NCBI RefSeq assembly: GCF_902499175.1 | Contig: NZ_CABVQC010000013.1 | Location: forward strand, 1-64,000 | DNA length: 64,000 nt | Source: Burkholderia aenigmatica | Lineage (GTDB): Bacteria; Pseudomonadota; Gammaproteobacteria; Burkholderiales; Burkholderiaceae | Direction of reading: 5' to 3' | Shown here: positions 28,766 to 37,377 of the stretch, piece after piece | How positions within the stretch are numbered: position 1 is the stretch's first letter | Layout: each line of letters opens with the position of its first letter | Notes under the pieces: model-generated | What the model saw: only the letters and a program-made list of their open reading frames with translations | Told to the model about the DNA's origin: nothing | Databases searched by the model: none | Position numbers and translations under genes: made by a program

Positions 28766-28807
28766 TGTACCGAAGGCTATCGCGCCGATTGTACCGTTAC
28801 TGTGCCG
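28766..28807. promoter_or_regulatory. Repeated half-sites, candidate MocR operator
   Basis: Between the MocR gene and its divergent target set, TGTACCG occurs at 28766-28772 and 28790-28796, and TGTGCCG at 28801-28807, all in the same orientation. Direct-repeat operators are known for MocR proteins such as GabR. The repeats begin 17 bases upstream of the mocR start codon. Assignment to this regulator is inference. Confidence 0.45.
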
Positions 28808-28979
28808 GTAGCGACGATTACAGTTGACCGGCATGGCGACCCTGCGGCCGCCGCTTTGGCCCCGCCGCACCGGGTACCGCGCCCACCGGCCTGCATCGCG
28901 GCCGGTACGCCGGCCGGTCCGGCCACCGCCCGGCGCATCGCCTGCCCACCATGACACTTTCGCTTCCCGACCGACGTTC

Positions 28980-29672
28980 ATGCCAGCCCGCTCCCTGACA
29001 CTCGACCATCTCGTGATCGCCGCGCGCACGCTCGACGAAGGCGTCCGCCACGTTGCCGGCGCGCTCGGTATCGAACCGGCCGGCGGCGGCCGCCACCCGC
29101 TGATGCGGACCCACAATGCGCTGTTCGGCGCGTGGGGCGGGCTCTACCTCGAAGTGATCGCGATCGACCCCGACGCGCCGGCGCAAGACGACGGCGCCAA
29201 GCCGCCGCGCGCGCGGCTGTTCGGCCTCGACGATCCGGCCATGCATGCGCGGCTCGCACAAGGTCCGTTTCTCGCGCACTGGGTCGCGCGCGTCGACCGT
29301 CCGCGCCAGCTCGCGCTGTGGCAGAGCCAGTACCCGGCGCGCATCCCGCCGGTCGTCGCGATGCGGCGCGGCGACCTGAGCTGGGGCCTCACGGTGCCCG
29401 ACGACGGCGCGTTCCCCGCGTGGCAAGGCGCGGGCGACGGCCTGCTGCCGTCGCTGATCCAGTGGGACAGCGCGCACCACCCGGCCGAATCGCTGCCGGG
29501 CGACGGCGTCGCGCTGAAGGCGCTCAAGGGCGTCCACCCGCGCGCAGACGTGCTTCGCGAGCAGCTCGACTGGCTCGGCGCCGCGCACCTGCTCGACCTC
29601 GAAGCCGCCGACGGCCCGCCCGCGCTCGTCGCCGAATTCGACACGCCGCAGGGCGCGCGCACATTGCGCTGA
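28980..29672 (+). CDS. Glyoxalase-like domain protein (VOC, PF13468 type)
   Basis: 230 residues beginning SLTLDHLVIAARTLDEGVRHV, the usual first strand and helix of the glyoxalase-like VOC domain, with HPLMRTHNALFGAWGGLYLEVIAIDP (about 39-64, split) containing His and Glu residues that may bind metal. Two VOC-like halves can be traced; the second carries WDSAHHPAESL. No signal peptide. First gene on the plus side of the MocR divergent promoter, followed 55 bases later by an exporter gene. Reaction unknown. Confidence 0.82.
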   Translation: MPARSLTLDHLVIAARTLDEGVRHVAGALGIEPAGGGRHPLMRTHNALFGAWGGLYLEVIAIDPDAPAQDDGAKPPRARLFGLDDPAMHARLAQGPFLAHWVARVDRPRQLALWQSQYPARIPPVVAMRRGDLSWGLTVPDDGAFPAWQGAGDGLLPSLIQWDSAHHPAESLPGDGVALKALKGVHPRADVLREQLDWLGAAHLLDLEAADGPPALVAEFDTPQGARTLR

Positions 29673-29727
29673 ACGCCCTCCTCCCCCTCAACGACACCAA
29701 TACCGGCAACACGGAGACACCCCTCAC

Positions 29728-30636
29728 ATGAATTCGCGCGAAACCCGGGGCATGCTGCTCGGCCTCATCGGCGTGATGATCTTCAGCCTGACGCTGCCGA
29801 TGACGCGTATCGTCGTCTCCGAACTCCATCCGCTGCTCAACGGGCTCGGCCGCGCGCTCGCCGCCGCGGTGCCGGCCGGCCTGCTGTTGTGGTGGCGCCG
29901 CGAGCCGCTGCCGACCCGCGCGCAACTGAAAAGCCTCGCGATCACGTCGCTCGGCGTGATCATCGCGTATCCGGTGTTCTCCGCCTGGGCGATGAAATCG
30001 GTACCGGCGTCGCACGGCGCGGTGGTCAACGGCCTGCAGCCGCTGTTCGTCGCGCTGTACGCGGCATGGCTGTCGCACGAGCGGCCGTCGAAGGCGTTCT
30101 GGGTCAGCGCGGTGGCCGGCAGCGCGCTGGTGATCGCGTTCGCGCTGCGCGACGGCGGCGGCACCGTGCAGGCCGGCGATGCGCTGATGCTCGTCGCTGT
30201 CGGCATCGGCGCGCTCGGCTATGCGGAAGGCGCGCGCCTCGCGCGCCAGATCGGCGGCTGGCAGGTGATCTGCTGGGCGCTCGTCGTGTCGGCGCCGTTC
30301 CTCGTGTTGCCGGTCGGCTGGCTCGCCTGGATGCAGCATGCCGCGCATCCGGGCCCGCTCGCGCTGCGCACGTGGCTCGCGTTCGGCTACGTGACCCTCT
30401 TTTCGCAGTTCATCGGCTTTTTCGCGTGGTATGCGGGGCTCGCGATGGGCGGCATCGCGCGCGTCGGCCAGGTGCAACTGCTGCAGATTTTCTTCACGAT
30501 TGCCTTTTCCGCGCTGCTGTTCGGCGAAACGGTCACGCCGTCGACGTGGCTGTTCGCGGCCGCGGTGATCGCCACCGTGGTGCTCGGGCGCCGCTCGGCG
30601 GTCGCCACCGCCGCGCAACCGGCTCGCGCCGGCTGA
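29728..30636 (+). CDS. EamA/DMT-family transporter
   Basis: 302 residues with ten hydrophobic segments in two EamA halves (about 8-140 and 150-290). Conserved features include GLGRALAAAVPAG, the SAWAMKSVPASHGAVVNGLQPL stretch (split here) and, near the end, GGIARVGQVQLLQIFFTI. Members export amino acids or other small metabolites. Placed between the glyoxalase-like gene and the aminotransferase gene, it probably exports or imports the substrate of this cluster. Start ATG 29728, with GGAGAC about eight bases upstream. Confidence 0.87.
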   Translation: MNSRETRGMLLGLIGVMIFSLTLPMTRIVVSELHPLLNGLGRALAAAVPAGLLLWWRREPLPTRAQLKSLAITSLGVIIAYPVFSAWAMKSVPASHGAVVNGLQPLFVALYAAWLSHERPSKAFWVSAVAGSALVIAFALRDGGGTVQAGDALMLVAVGIGALGYAEGARLARQIGGWQVICWALVVSAPFLVLPVGWLAWMQHAAHPGPLALRTWLAFGYVTLFSQFIGFFAWYAGLAMGGIARVGQVQLLQIFFTIAFSALLFGETVTPSTWLFAAAVIATVVLGRRSAVATAAQPARAG

Positions 30637-30788
30637 ACAGCTGCGCCATAATGGACGTTTTGCCTGATCGGTTTTGCCCACCCGGCCGCGAAGGCTCGAT
30701 CGCGCTCGTGCCTGCCCACCCGGCAGCGTCGAAGCGATTTGCCCGAACGACCTTTCTTGACTGACCACGATATCCGAACGAGGAGACT

Positions 30789-31970
30789 ATGAATCCGAGC
30801 GACCTGCATCCGCCGCACTGGCAGCTTTCCGAACGCGCACGCAAGCTGACGAGCTCTGCAATCCGCGAGATCCTGAAGGTCACGGAACGCCCCGAGGTCA
30901 TCTCGTTCGCCGGCGGCCTGCCCGCCCCCGCGACGTTCCCGGCCGAGCGCATGCGCGCCGCCGCCGATCGCGTGCTGCGCGACGCGCCGGCCGCCGCGCT
31001 CCAGTACAGCGCGACCGAAGGCTACCTGCCGCTGCGCGAATGGATCGCCGAGCGCTACAGCGTGCGCGTGTCGCAGGTGCTGATCACGACCGGCTCGCAG
31101 CAGGCACTCGACCTGCTCGGCAAGGCGCTCGTCGATCCGGGCAGCCCGATCCTCGTCGAAACCCCGACCTACCTCGGCGCGCTGCAGTCGTTCTCGCTGT
31201 ACGAGCCGCGCTACGTGCAGGTGCCGACCGACGAGCAGGGCCTGCTGCCGGAAGGCCTCACGCCCGAACTCACGCAAGGCGCGCGCCTCTTGTACGCGCA
31301 GCCGAACTTCCAGAACCCGACCGGCCGCCGCCTGCCCGTCGAGCGCCGCCGCGCGCTCGCCGCGTTCGCGCAGTCGAGCCCGTTCCCGGTGCTGGAAGAC
31401 GATCCGTACGGCGCGCTGAACTACCGCGGCGAGCCGCTGCCGACGATGCTGTCGATGGCGCCCGATCACATCGTGCACCTCGGCACCTTCTCGAAGGTGC
31501 TCGCGCCGGGCCTGCGGATCGGCTACATCATTGCGCCCGAGGAACTCCACTTCAAGCTCGTGCAGGCCAAGCAGGCCACCGACCTGCACACGCCGACGCT
31601 CACGCAGCGCATCGCGCACGAAGTGATCAAGGACGGGTTCCTCGACGAGCACATCCCGACGATCCGCGAGCTGTACAGCGCGCAGTGCGACGCGATGCTC
31701 AGTGCGCTCGAGCGCCACATGCCGGAAGGCGTCACGTGGAACCGGCCGGAAGGCGGGATGTTCATCTGGGTGAACCTGCCCGCGCAGATCGACAGCATGA
31801 AACTGCTCGCCACGGCCGTCGACAACCACGTCGCCTTCGTGCCGGGCGCACCGTTCTTCGCGGACAACGCGCAGCAGAACACGCTGCGCCTGTCGTTCGT
31901 GACGGTGCCGCCCGAAAAGATCGAGGAAGGCGTCGCGCGCCTCGGCAAGCTGCTGCGCGAGCGCCTCTGA
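30789..31970 (+). CDS. PLP-dependent aminotransferase, class I/II fold
   Basis: 393 residues of a fold-type I aminotransferase close to the LysN/2-aminoadipate and aromatic/branched-chain group. Landmarks: SFAGGLPAPATFP (39-51), YSATEGYLPLREWI, QPNFQNPTGR (171-180), EDDPYGALNY, and the PLP lysine Lys236 in GTFSKVLAPGLRIGY; R near the C-terminal LRLSFVTV binds the carboxylate. The ATG at 30789 follows ACGAGGAGACT. The gene sits between an exporter and ridA, so the pathway probably produces an imine/enamine that RidA clears. Substrate unknown. Confidence 0.9.
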   Translation: MNPSDLHPPHWQLSERARKLTSSAIREILKVTERPEVISFAGGLPAPATFPAERMRAAADRVLRDAPAAALQYSATEGYLPLREWIAERYSVRVSQVLITTGSQQALDLLGKALVDPGSPILVETPTYLGALQSFSLYEPRYVQVPTDEQGLLPEGLTPELTQGARLLYAQPNFQNPTGRRLPVERRRALAAFAQSSPFPVLEDDPYGALNYRGEPLPTMLSMAPDHIVHLGTFSKVLAPGLRIGYIIAPEELHFKLVQAKQATDLHTPTLTQRIAHEVIKDGFLDEHIPTIRELYSAQCDAMLSALERHMPEGVTWNRPEGGMFIWVNLPAQIDSMKLLATAVDNHVAFVPGAPFFADNAQQNTLRLSFVTVPPEKIEEGVARLGKLLRERL

Positions 31971-32012
31971 TCCCCTTTTTCCTGTCACGACTCTCAACGA
32001 GGAATCGAATAC

Positions 32013-32471
32013 ATGGCTAACGTCTACGACAAACTCAAGTCGCTCGGTATCGAGCTCCCGACCGCCGGCGCACCGGCCGCCGCCTACGTGATGAGCGCGC
32101 AAACCGGCAACACGGTCTTCCTGTCGGGCCACATCGCGAAGAAGGACGGCAAGGTCTGGGCCGGCAAGCTCGGCGCCGATCTCACGACGGAAGACGGCAA
32201 GGCCGCTGCCCGCTCGATCGCGATCGACCTGCTCGCGACGCTGCACGCGCACACCGGCGACCTGAACAAGGTCACGCGCGTCGTCAAGCTGATGAGCCTC
32301 GTCAACTCGACGCTCGACTTCACCGAACAGCACGTCGTGACGAACGGCGCGTCGGAACTGATCGCGGAAGTGTTCGGCGACGCCGGCAAGCACGCGCGCT
32401 CGGCCTTCGGCGTTGCGCAGATCCCGCTCGGCGCGTGCGTCGAGATCGAGCTGATCGCCGAAGTGGCGTAA
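32013..32471 (+). CDS. RidA family enamine/imine deaminase
   Basis: 152 residues of the YjgF/YER057c/UK114 family. Trimeric enzymes that hydrolyse reactive imines and enamines released by PLP enzymes. The catalytic arginine is Arg129 in HARSAFGVAQIPLGACVEIE and the partner Glu is E144; FLSGHIAKKDGK near the N-terminus is also typical. It starts 42 bases after the aminotransferase stop with ACGAGGAATCG upstream and is followed 13 bases later by phzF-like. The slightly long form (152 versus about 130) is of the subgroup beginning with MANVYDKLKSLGIELP. Confidence 0.9.
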   Translation: MANVYDKLKSLGIELPTAGAPAAAYVMSAQTGNTVFLSGHIAKKDGKVWAGKLGADLTTEDGKAAARSIAIDLLATLHAHTGDLNKVTRVVKLMSLVNSTLDFTEQHVVTNGASELIAEVFGDAGKHARSAFGVAQIPLGACVEIELIAEVA

Positions 32472-32484
32472 CGAGCGCATCGCG

Positions 32485-33366
32485 ATGTCCGACCATCGGG
32501 TCCGTTTCAAGCAGGTCGACGTGTTCACGTCGGTGCCGTTCAAGGGCAACGCGCTCGCCGTGGTGTTCGACGCCGATTCGCTCGGCGACGACGACATGCT
32601 CGCGATCGCCCGCTGGACGAACCTGTCGGAAACGACGTTCGTCTGCACGCCGACCGATCCGGAAGCCGACTACCGCGTCCGGATCTTCACGACGGAGGGC
32701 GAACTGCCGTTCGCCGGCCACCCGACGCTGGGCACCGCGCATGCGTTCCTGGAAAGCGGCGCGCAGCCGCGCACGCCGGGCCGGCTGATCCAGCAGTGCG
32801 GGGTCGGCCGGGTCGCGCTGCGCGAGCAGGCCGACGGCTGGGCATTTGCCGCGCCGCCGGCACGCGTCACGCCGCTCGACCGTTCGGACTACGCGGCGCT
32901 GGCTGCCGCGTTGCGCAGCAACGCGATCGACCTGGAGGCCGAGCCGTGCGCGGTCGACAACGGTGCGCCGTGGCTGGTCGTGCGGCTGAAGTCGGCCGAT
33001 GCGTGCATCGGCCTGTCGCCCGATCCGGTCGCGCTGGCGGCGCTCACGCACCGCTACGGCATGGACGGCCTCGCGGTCTACGCGCCGCACGCCGACAGCG
33101 GCCCCGCGACGTTCGAAATCCGCTGCCTGATGACGGGCGGCAACTTCGGCTTCGGCGAGGATCCCGTCACCGGCAGTGCAAACGCGGCGCTCGCCGGGCT
33201 GCTGACGCGGCAGGAACGCCGCCCCGGCCAGTCGTATACGGCCCGCCAGGGGACGGCGATCGGCCGTGAGGGCCGCATCTTCGTCCGCTACGACGAAGAC
33301 GGCACCGCGTGGATCGGCGGCCAGGTCGTCACGGTCGTCGACGGCACCTTCCTGTCCCCCGCGTAA
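32485..33366 (+). CDS. PhzF-family epimerase/isomerase
   Basis: 293 residues of the PhzF fold (two diaminopimelate-epimerase-like halves). First half: VDVFTSVPFKGNALAVVF and catalytic-type Glu49 in NLSETTFV; IFTTEGELPFAGHPTLGTAHAF (about 68-89, split) is the family signature. Second half: GGNFGFGEDPVTGSANAALAG. PhzF enzymes isomerise amino-acid-like or aromatic precursors. No phenazine genes are nearby, so this is not phenazine synthesis; the context is the MocR/aminotransferase/RidA cluster, of which it is the last gene. ATG 32485 is 13 bases after ridA. Confidence 0.9.
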   Translation: MSDHRVRFKQVDVFTSVPFKGNALAVVFDADSLGDDDMLAIARWTNLSETTFVCTPTDPEADYRVRIFTTEGELPFAGHPTLGTAHAFLESGAQPRTPGRLIQQCGVGRVALREQADGWAFAAPPARVTPLDRSDYAALAAALRSNAIDLEAEPCAVDNGAPWLVVRLKSADACIGLSPDPVALAALTHRYGMDGLAVYAPHADSGPATFEIRCLMTGGNFGFGEDPVTGSANAALAGLLTRQERRPGQSYTARQGTAIGREGRIFVRYDEDGTAWIGGQVVTVVDGTFLSPA

Positions 33367-33484
33367 CATTTCGCGATGTGCGATGGCGCCGGCCCGTCCG
33401 GCGCCCCCTACGATTCGCCCAACTATCGCAAAAGCGTTCCAGCCAGTAATATCGGGCCTAATCCGTTGTTTCGGAGGTCTGTCC

Positions 33485-33535
33485 ATGGTTGCGTGTCCCG
33501 CGAACGAACAGACGTCGGGACAACCCGAACCCTAG
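33485..33535 (+). CDS. Possible 16-codon leader peptide upstream of the GGDEF-EAL gene
   Basis: ATG at 33485 preceded by GGAGG (33473-33477) with seven-base spacing, the best ribosome site in this gap, opens a short frame MVACPANEQTSGQPEP ending in TAG. It ends 49 bases before the chosen start of the large signalling gene. It could regulate downstream translation, or be chance. Sequence support is only the ribosome site. Confidence 0.3.
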   Translation: MVACPANEQTSGQPEP

Positions 33536-33584
33536 ACGGCCATCCAGACGGATGGCGCACGCGAGCAGGACGCCACCCTCTTCG

Positions 33585-35924
33585 ATGAGCTCCGCCCGGT
33601 CCAACCACACGCCGCCGACCCGGCCGCTACGCGCGCCGCGCAAATCGCGCCGGCGTGCGCTATTTGCGATCCCGCTGCTCGGGATGCTGGCGCTTGCGCT
33701 GCTGTGGGCCGTGATCATCGCGCGTCTGTCGGTGGAAAAGGACAGCGCGTACAAGGAAGCGGCGGCTTCCGCCGCGATCCTCTCCTCCGCACTCGAGCAG
33801 CACACGGTCAAGGCGATCCATCAGGTCGACCAGATCACCCGCTTCGTCAAGTTCGAATTCGAGAAGTCGCCCGCGCGCTTCAACCTCGCCAGCGCCGTCG
33901 AGAAAGGCGTCGTGCCGAGCGACACGCTGATCCAGGTGTCGCTCGTCAACGCGAAGGGCATCCTGTTCGCGAACACCGCCGAGCTGCATCCGCAGCCGAT
34001 CAACCTGTCCGACCGCGAGCACTTCAAGGTCCACCTCGCGCACAACGACGACCGCCTGTTCATCAGCAAGCCCGTCCTCGGCCGCGTGTCGAGCCACTGG
34101 ACGCTGCAGATGACGCGGCGCCTGAACAACCCGGACGGCAGCTTCGCGGGCATCGTCGTCGTGTCGGAAGACCCGAGCTACTTCACGAACGACTTCTACA
34201 ACAACGCGGCGATCGGCAAGGAAGGCGTGATCGCGGTCGTGTCCGATACGGGTGCCGTTCTCGCGCGGCGCACGGGCTCGGTCAGCAACGCGCCGGGCGC
34301 GTTTTCGGCGTCGGGCGTCTACCCGATCGCCGAGCGCGTGACGGGCACGATCATCGACCCGATCGACGGCGTGACGCGCATCGTGTCGTACCGCCACCTC
34401 GACGGCTACCCGCTCGCGGTGATGGTCGGGCTGTCGCAAACCGAGGAATTTGCGGACTACTACCATACGCGCAACGTCTACCTGCTGATGACGAGCTTCA
34501 TCACGCTCGCGATGCTCGCGTTCTTCGGCGTCGCGACGGGCCTGATCGGCAAGCTGCTCGGCCGCGAGCGCGAAATGACGCAGCTCGCCGAATACGACCT
34601 GCTCACCGGCCTCGCGAACCGCTACGCGACGCTGCGCGGGCTGCGTAACGACGTGTCGATGCCGACGAGCCTGTCGCGGCTCGGGCTGCTGTTCATCGAT
34701 CTCGACAACTTCAAGACCGTCAACGACACGCTCGGCCACAACGCCGGCGACATCGTGCTGCAGATGACCGCGTCGCGCCTGTCCGATGCGGTCGGCGACG
34801 AAGGCTCGCTTGCGCGCATCGGCGGCGACGAGTTCGTCGTGGTGATGAAGGGCGACGACGTCGAGCGGCGCGCGGTGCGGCTCGCGGAAGCGATCATCCG
34901 GATGTTCGGCGAGCCGTTCGACGTGCGCGGCAGTTCGTTCGTGCTGCATGCGAGCATCGGCATCGCGCTGCACACCGTCGCGAACGAAAGCGAGATCGAC
35001 CTGCTGAAGAAGGCCGATCTCGCGATGTACAGCGCGAAGGACGCCGGCAAGAACTGCTACCAGTTCTACGCGCCGCACCTGTCGCACCGCGCCGACCACC
35101 TGATGCGCTGGGAACAGCAATTGCGCGTCGCGCTCGCCGAGGGGCAGCTGTTCCTCGCATACCAGCCGAAGATCGACCTCACCCACCGCACCATCACCGG
35201 CTTCGAGGCGCTCGCGCGCTGGGACCACCCCGAACACGGGATCATCTCCGCGAACGAATTCATTTCGATCGCCGAATCGACCGGCCTGATCGTGCCGATC
35301 GGCGACTTCGTGATCCGCACCGCGTGCGAGCAGATCGCACGCTGGCGCGACGAGGGCCACGACACGCTGACGCTCGCGGTCAACATCTCGCCGGTGCAGT
35401 TCTGGCGCGGCGACCTGATCGAGACGATCTCGCGCACGCTGCAGGAAACCGGCATCGACGCGAACCGCCTCGAAATCGAGATCACCGAAACCGCGATGAT
35501 GGAGTATCCGGAACTCGTGTCCGAGAAGATCGTCGCGCTGAAGAAGCTCGGCATCCGGATCGCGCTCGACGATTTCGGCACCGGCTATTCGTCGCTGTCG
35601 TACCTGCACCGCTTCTCCGTCGACACGCTGAAGGTCGACCGCTCGTTCGTGCAGGCGATCCCGAACGATCGCAGCGTGTGCGTGATGGTGTCGTCGATCG
35701 TGCATCTCGCGCGCTCGCTGGGCCTGACCGTCGTCGTCGAAGGCACGGAAACCGAGGAGCAGATCACGTGGCTGTCCGCGCTCGGCGAGATCGAAGCGCA
35801 GGGCTTCCTGTTCTCGCGACCGGTGCCGGCCGACGCGATTCCCGCGCTGATCGCACGCTTCGGCGTGCGCGCCGAACCGCCGAACGTGATCGCGCATCGC
35901 GCGACCGGCAGCACGGGCGCGTGA
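33585..35924 (+). CDS. Membrane sensor with GGDEF and EAL domains (cyclic di-GMP turnover)
   Basis: 779 residues from ATG 33585. A basic N-terminus is followed by a transmembrane helix (about 25-47), a periplasmic dCache-like sensor domain (about 60-290), a second helix (about 300-325), GGDEF and EAL. The GGDEF motif at 413-417 is intact (RIGGDEFVV), as is the EAL motif at 541-543 (FEALARW), and DDFGTGYSS is present, so both diguanylate cyclase and phosphodiesterase activities are possible. Other in-frame starts are ATG 33552 and TTG 33489; none has a perfectly spaced ribosome site. The stimulus is unknown. Confidence 0.9.
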   Translation: MSSARSNHTPPTRPLRAPRKSRRRALFAIPLLGMLALALLWAVIIARLSVEKDSAYKEAAASAAILSSALEQHTVKAIHQVDQITRFVKFEFEKSPARFNLASAVEKGVVPSDTLIQVSLVNAKGILFANTAELHPQPINLSDREHFKVHLAHNDDRLFISKPVLGRVSSHWTLQMTRRLNNPDGSFAGIVVVSEDPSYFTNDFYNNAAIGKEGVIAVVSDTGAVLARRTGSVSNAPGAFSASGVYPIAERVTGTIIDPIDGVTRIVSYRHLDGYPLAVMVGLSQTEEFADYYHTRNVYLLMTSFITLAMLAFFGVATGLIGKLLGREREMTQLAEYDLLTGLANRYATLRGLRNDVSMPTSLSRLGLLFIDLDNFKTVNDTLGHNAGDIVLQMTASRLSDAVGDEGSLARIGGDEFVVVMKGDDVERRAVRLAEAIIRMFGEPFDVRGSSFVLHASIGIALHTVANESEIDLLKKADLAMYSAKDAGKNCYQFYAPHLSHRADHLMRWEQQLRVALAEGQLFLAYQPKIDLTHRTITGFEALARWDHPEHGIISANEFISIAESTGLIVPIGDFVIRTACEQIARWRDEGHDTLTLAVNISPVQFWRGDLIETISRTLQETGIDANRLEIEITETAMMEYPELVSEKIVALKKLGIRIALDDFGTGYSSLSYLHRFSVDTLKVDRSFVQAIPNDRSVCVMVSSIVHLARSLGLTVVVEGTETEEQITWLSALGEIEAQGFLFSRPVPADAIPALIARFGVRAEPPNVIAHRATGSTGA

Positions 35925-35988
35925 GCGCACCGCAGCCGTGGCGGGCCTTGCGCGTACCATCATTGTTTCGTTTTCCGATCTGATTGTT

Positions 35989-36002
35989 TAGTTCATGAAC
36001 TA
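35989..36002. promoter_or_regulatory. 14-base perfect palindrome upstream of the chromate-family transporter
   Basis: TAGTTCATGAACTA is a perfect inverted repeat located 55 bases before the chosen GTG of the transporter gene, in an AT-rich island. Size and symmetry fit a dimeric repressor operator (for example MarR or PadR-like); no regulator gene is adjacent, so the binder is unknown. Confidence 0.5.
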
Positions 36003-36057
36003 GCGTTTCCGCGCATGGCAGTGTCACGGTGCGCGGCGGACAATTGGGAGGGCCAAC

Positions 36058-37329
36058 GTGTCGGCGGGCCGCCGGCATGGCTATACACGAGAGATCGGGC
36101 CTCCGGCCCACCCTACCAACATGACAACCGTCGAAATCGAAGCGACTGCTGATGTCGAACAGGCGCAGGCTTCCCTGTGGAACCTGTTCAAAGTCGTTGC
36201 GAGCATTTCGGCGGTCTCGTGGGGCGGACTGTCGATGATGGCGCAGCTCGAACGCCACTACGTGGAACGGCTGCGGCGCATCGAGCCTCACGTATTCGGC
36301 GATCTCGTCGCGCTGGCCTGGCTCGTGCCAGGCCCCGTCGGCTGCAACGTGGCGGTACAGGTCGGCCAGATCCTGCACGGCCGCATCGGCGCATGGGTCG
36401 CCGGCCTCGCGAGCGTGCTGCCGTTCTCCATCCTGATGACGCTGTTCGCGATCTTCTATCGCACGCCACTCGTGCGCTCGCTGGCCGCGCCGATGCTGAT
36501 CAATCACTTCGGGATGGTGCTCGCCGCGCTGATCGGCGTCACGTGGGTCAAGCAGTTGCGCTCGCTCGCGCGCACGCGGCGCGAACAGCTGATCGCCGCG
36601 CTGTCGACGATTCTGCTCGGTTTTGCGCATAATCCGGCCGCCTTCGTCGGGATTCTTTTCGCCGCGTTCGCGGCGGGCTGGCTGACGGGGCCACCGCAAC
36701 GCGACGCGGTCGATGTCACGCTGTCGGCCCGCGACCGCAACCTGCTCGTGCTGCTCGGCGTGCTCGTCACGCTGTTCGCGATGCCGCTGCCCGGCGACTA
36801 TCAGGCGACGCTGCTGTGGCCGCGCCTCGCCGGCGCCGGCATGACACTGTTCGGCGGCGGCTTCTCCGCGCTGCCCGTGCTCAAGACGCTGTTCGTCACG
36901 CCGGCAACGGGCATCTCCGATCACGACTTCACGCTTGCGTTCGCGTTGTCGCCCGTCGCACCGGGGCCGCTGCTGAATGTCGTGCCGTTTCTCGGCTACC
37001 TGACCGACGGCTGGGTCGGCGCGCTGGCCGCGACGGCCGCGCTGTTCATTCCGTCGGGCTGCCTCGTCGTGTTCGCGCAGAACCACCTGTTCCGGCTCAA
37101 GCGCCATTCGCGCTTCGAACACGGGATGCGCCTGTTGCGCGCGGCGACCACGGGTTTTCTCGTCGTCGCCGTCGTGAAGATCCTGCACCGCGAGCCGGCC
37201 GACCCCGTTTACTGGCTGACGGGCGCCTTCGCGACGCTGTGCTTCGCGCGCTTCAAAGTGCCCGTCTATGCCGTGTACGGCACCGTCGCGGCTGCGTGCG
37301 GCGTGTGGCTGTGGGCCGCCGCGCGCTGA
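36058..37329 (+). CDS. Chromate transporter family (ChrA/CHR) membrane protein
   Basis: 423 residues from GTG, or 402 from ATG 36121. Two CHR-type halves with about ten or more hydrophobic segments; signature regions are SWGGLSMMAQLERHYVERL, LAWLVPGPVGCNVAVQVGQ and, in the second half, FGGGFSALPVL and SPVAPGPLLNVVPFLGYL. ChrA proteins export chromate; many members may move other anions. GTG 36058 is preferred because GGGAGGG sits six bases upstream, whereas ATG 36121 has none; the extra 21 residues are hydrophilic and not conserved in appearance. A palindrome lies just upstream. No chrB regulator is present. Confidence 0.85.
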   Translation: MSAGRRHGYTREIGPPAHPTNMTTVEIEATADVEQAQASLWNLFKVVASISAVSWGGLSMMAQLERHYVERLRRIEPHVFGDLVALAWLVPGPVGCNVAVQVGQILHGRIGAWVAGLASVLPFSILMTLFAIFYRTPLVRSLAAPMLINHFGMVLAALIGVTWVKQLRSLARTRREQLIAALSTILLGFAHNPAAFVGILFAAFAAGWLTGPPQRDAVDVTLSARDRNLLVLLGVLVTLFAMPLPGDYQATLLWPRLAGAGMTLFGGGFSALPVLKTLFVTPATGISDHDFTLAFALSPVAPGPLLNVVPFLGYLTDGWVGALAATAALFIPSGCLVVFAQNHLFRLKRHSRFEHGMRLLRAATTGFLVVAVVKILHREPADPVYWLTGAFATLCFARFKVPVYAVYGTVAAACGVWLWAAAR

Positions 37330-37377
37330 CGGCGACGGCCGCCGGCCTCTGCCGGCATTCGCCGGTCTCGCTCGTCC

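Noticed and set aside
33385..33405. Strong hairpin GGCGCCGG/CCGGCGCC after phzF
   Set aside because: No T run follows; GC-rich hairpins of this size arise by chance here, so not called a terminator.
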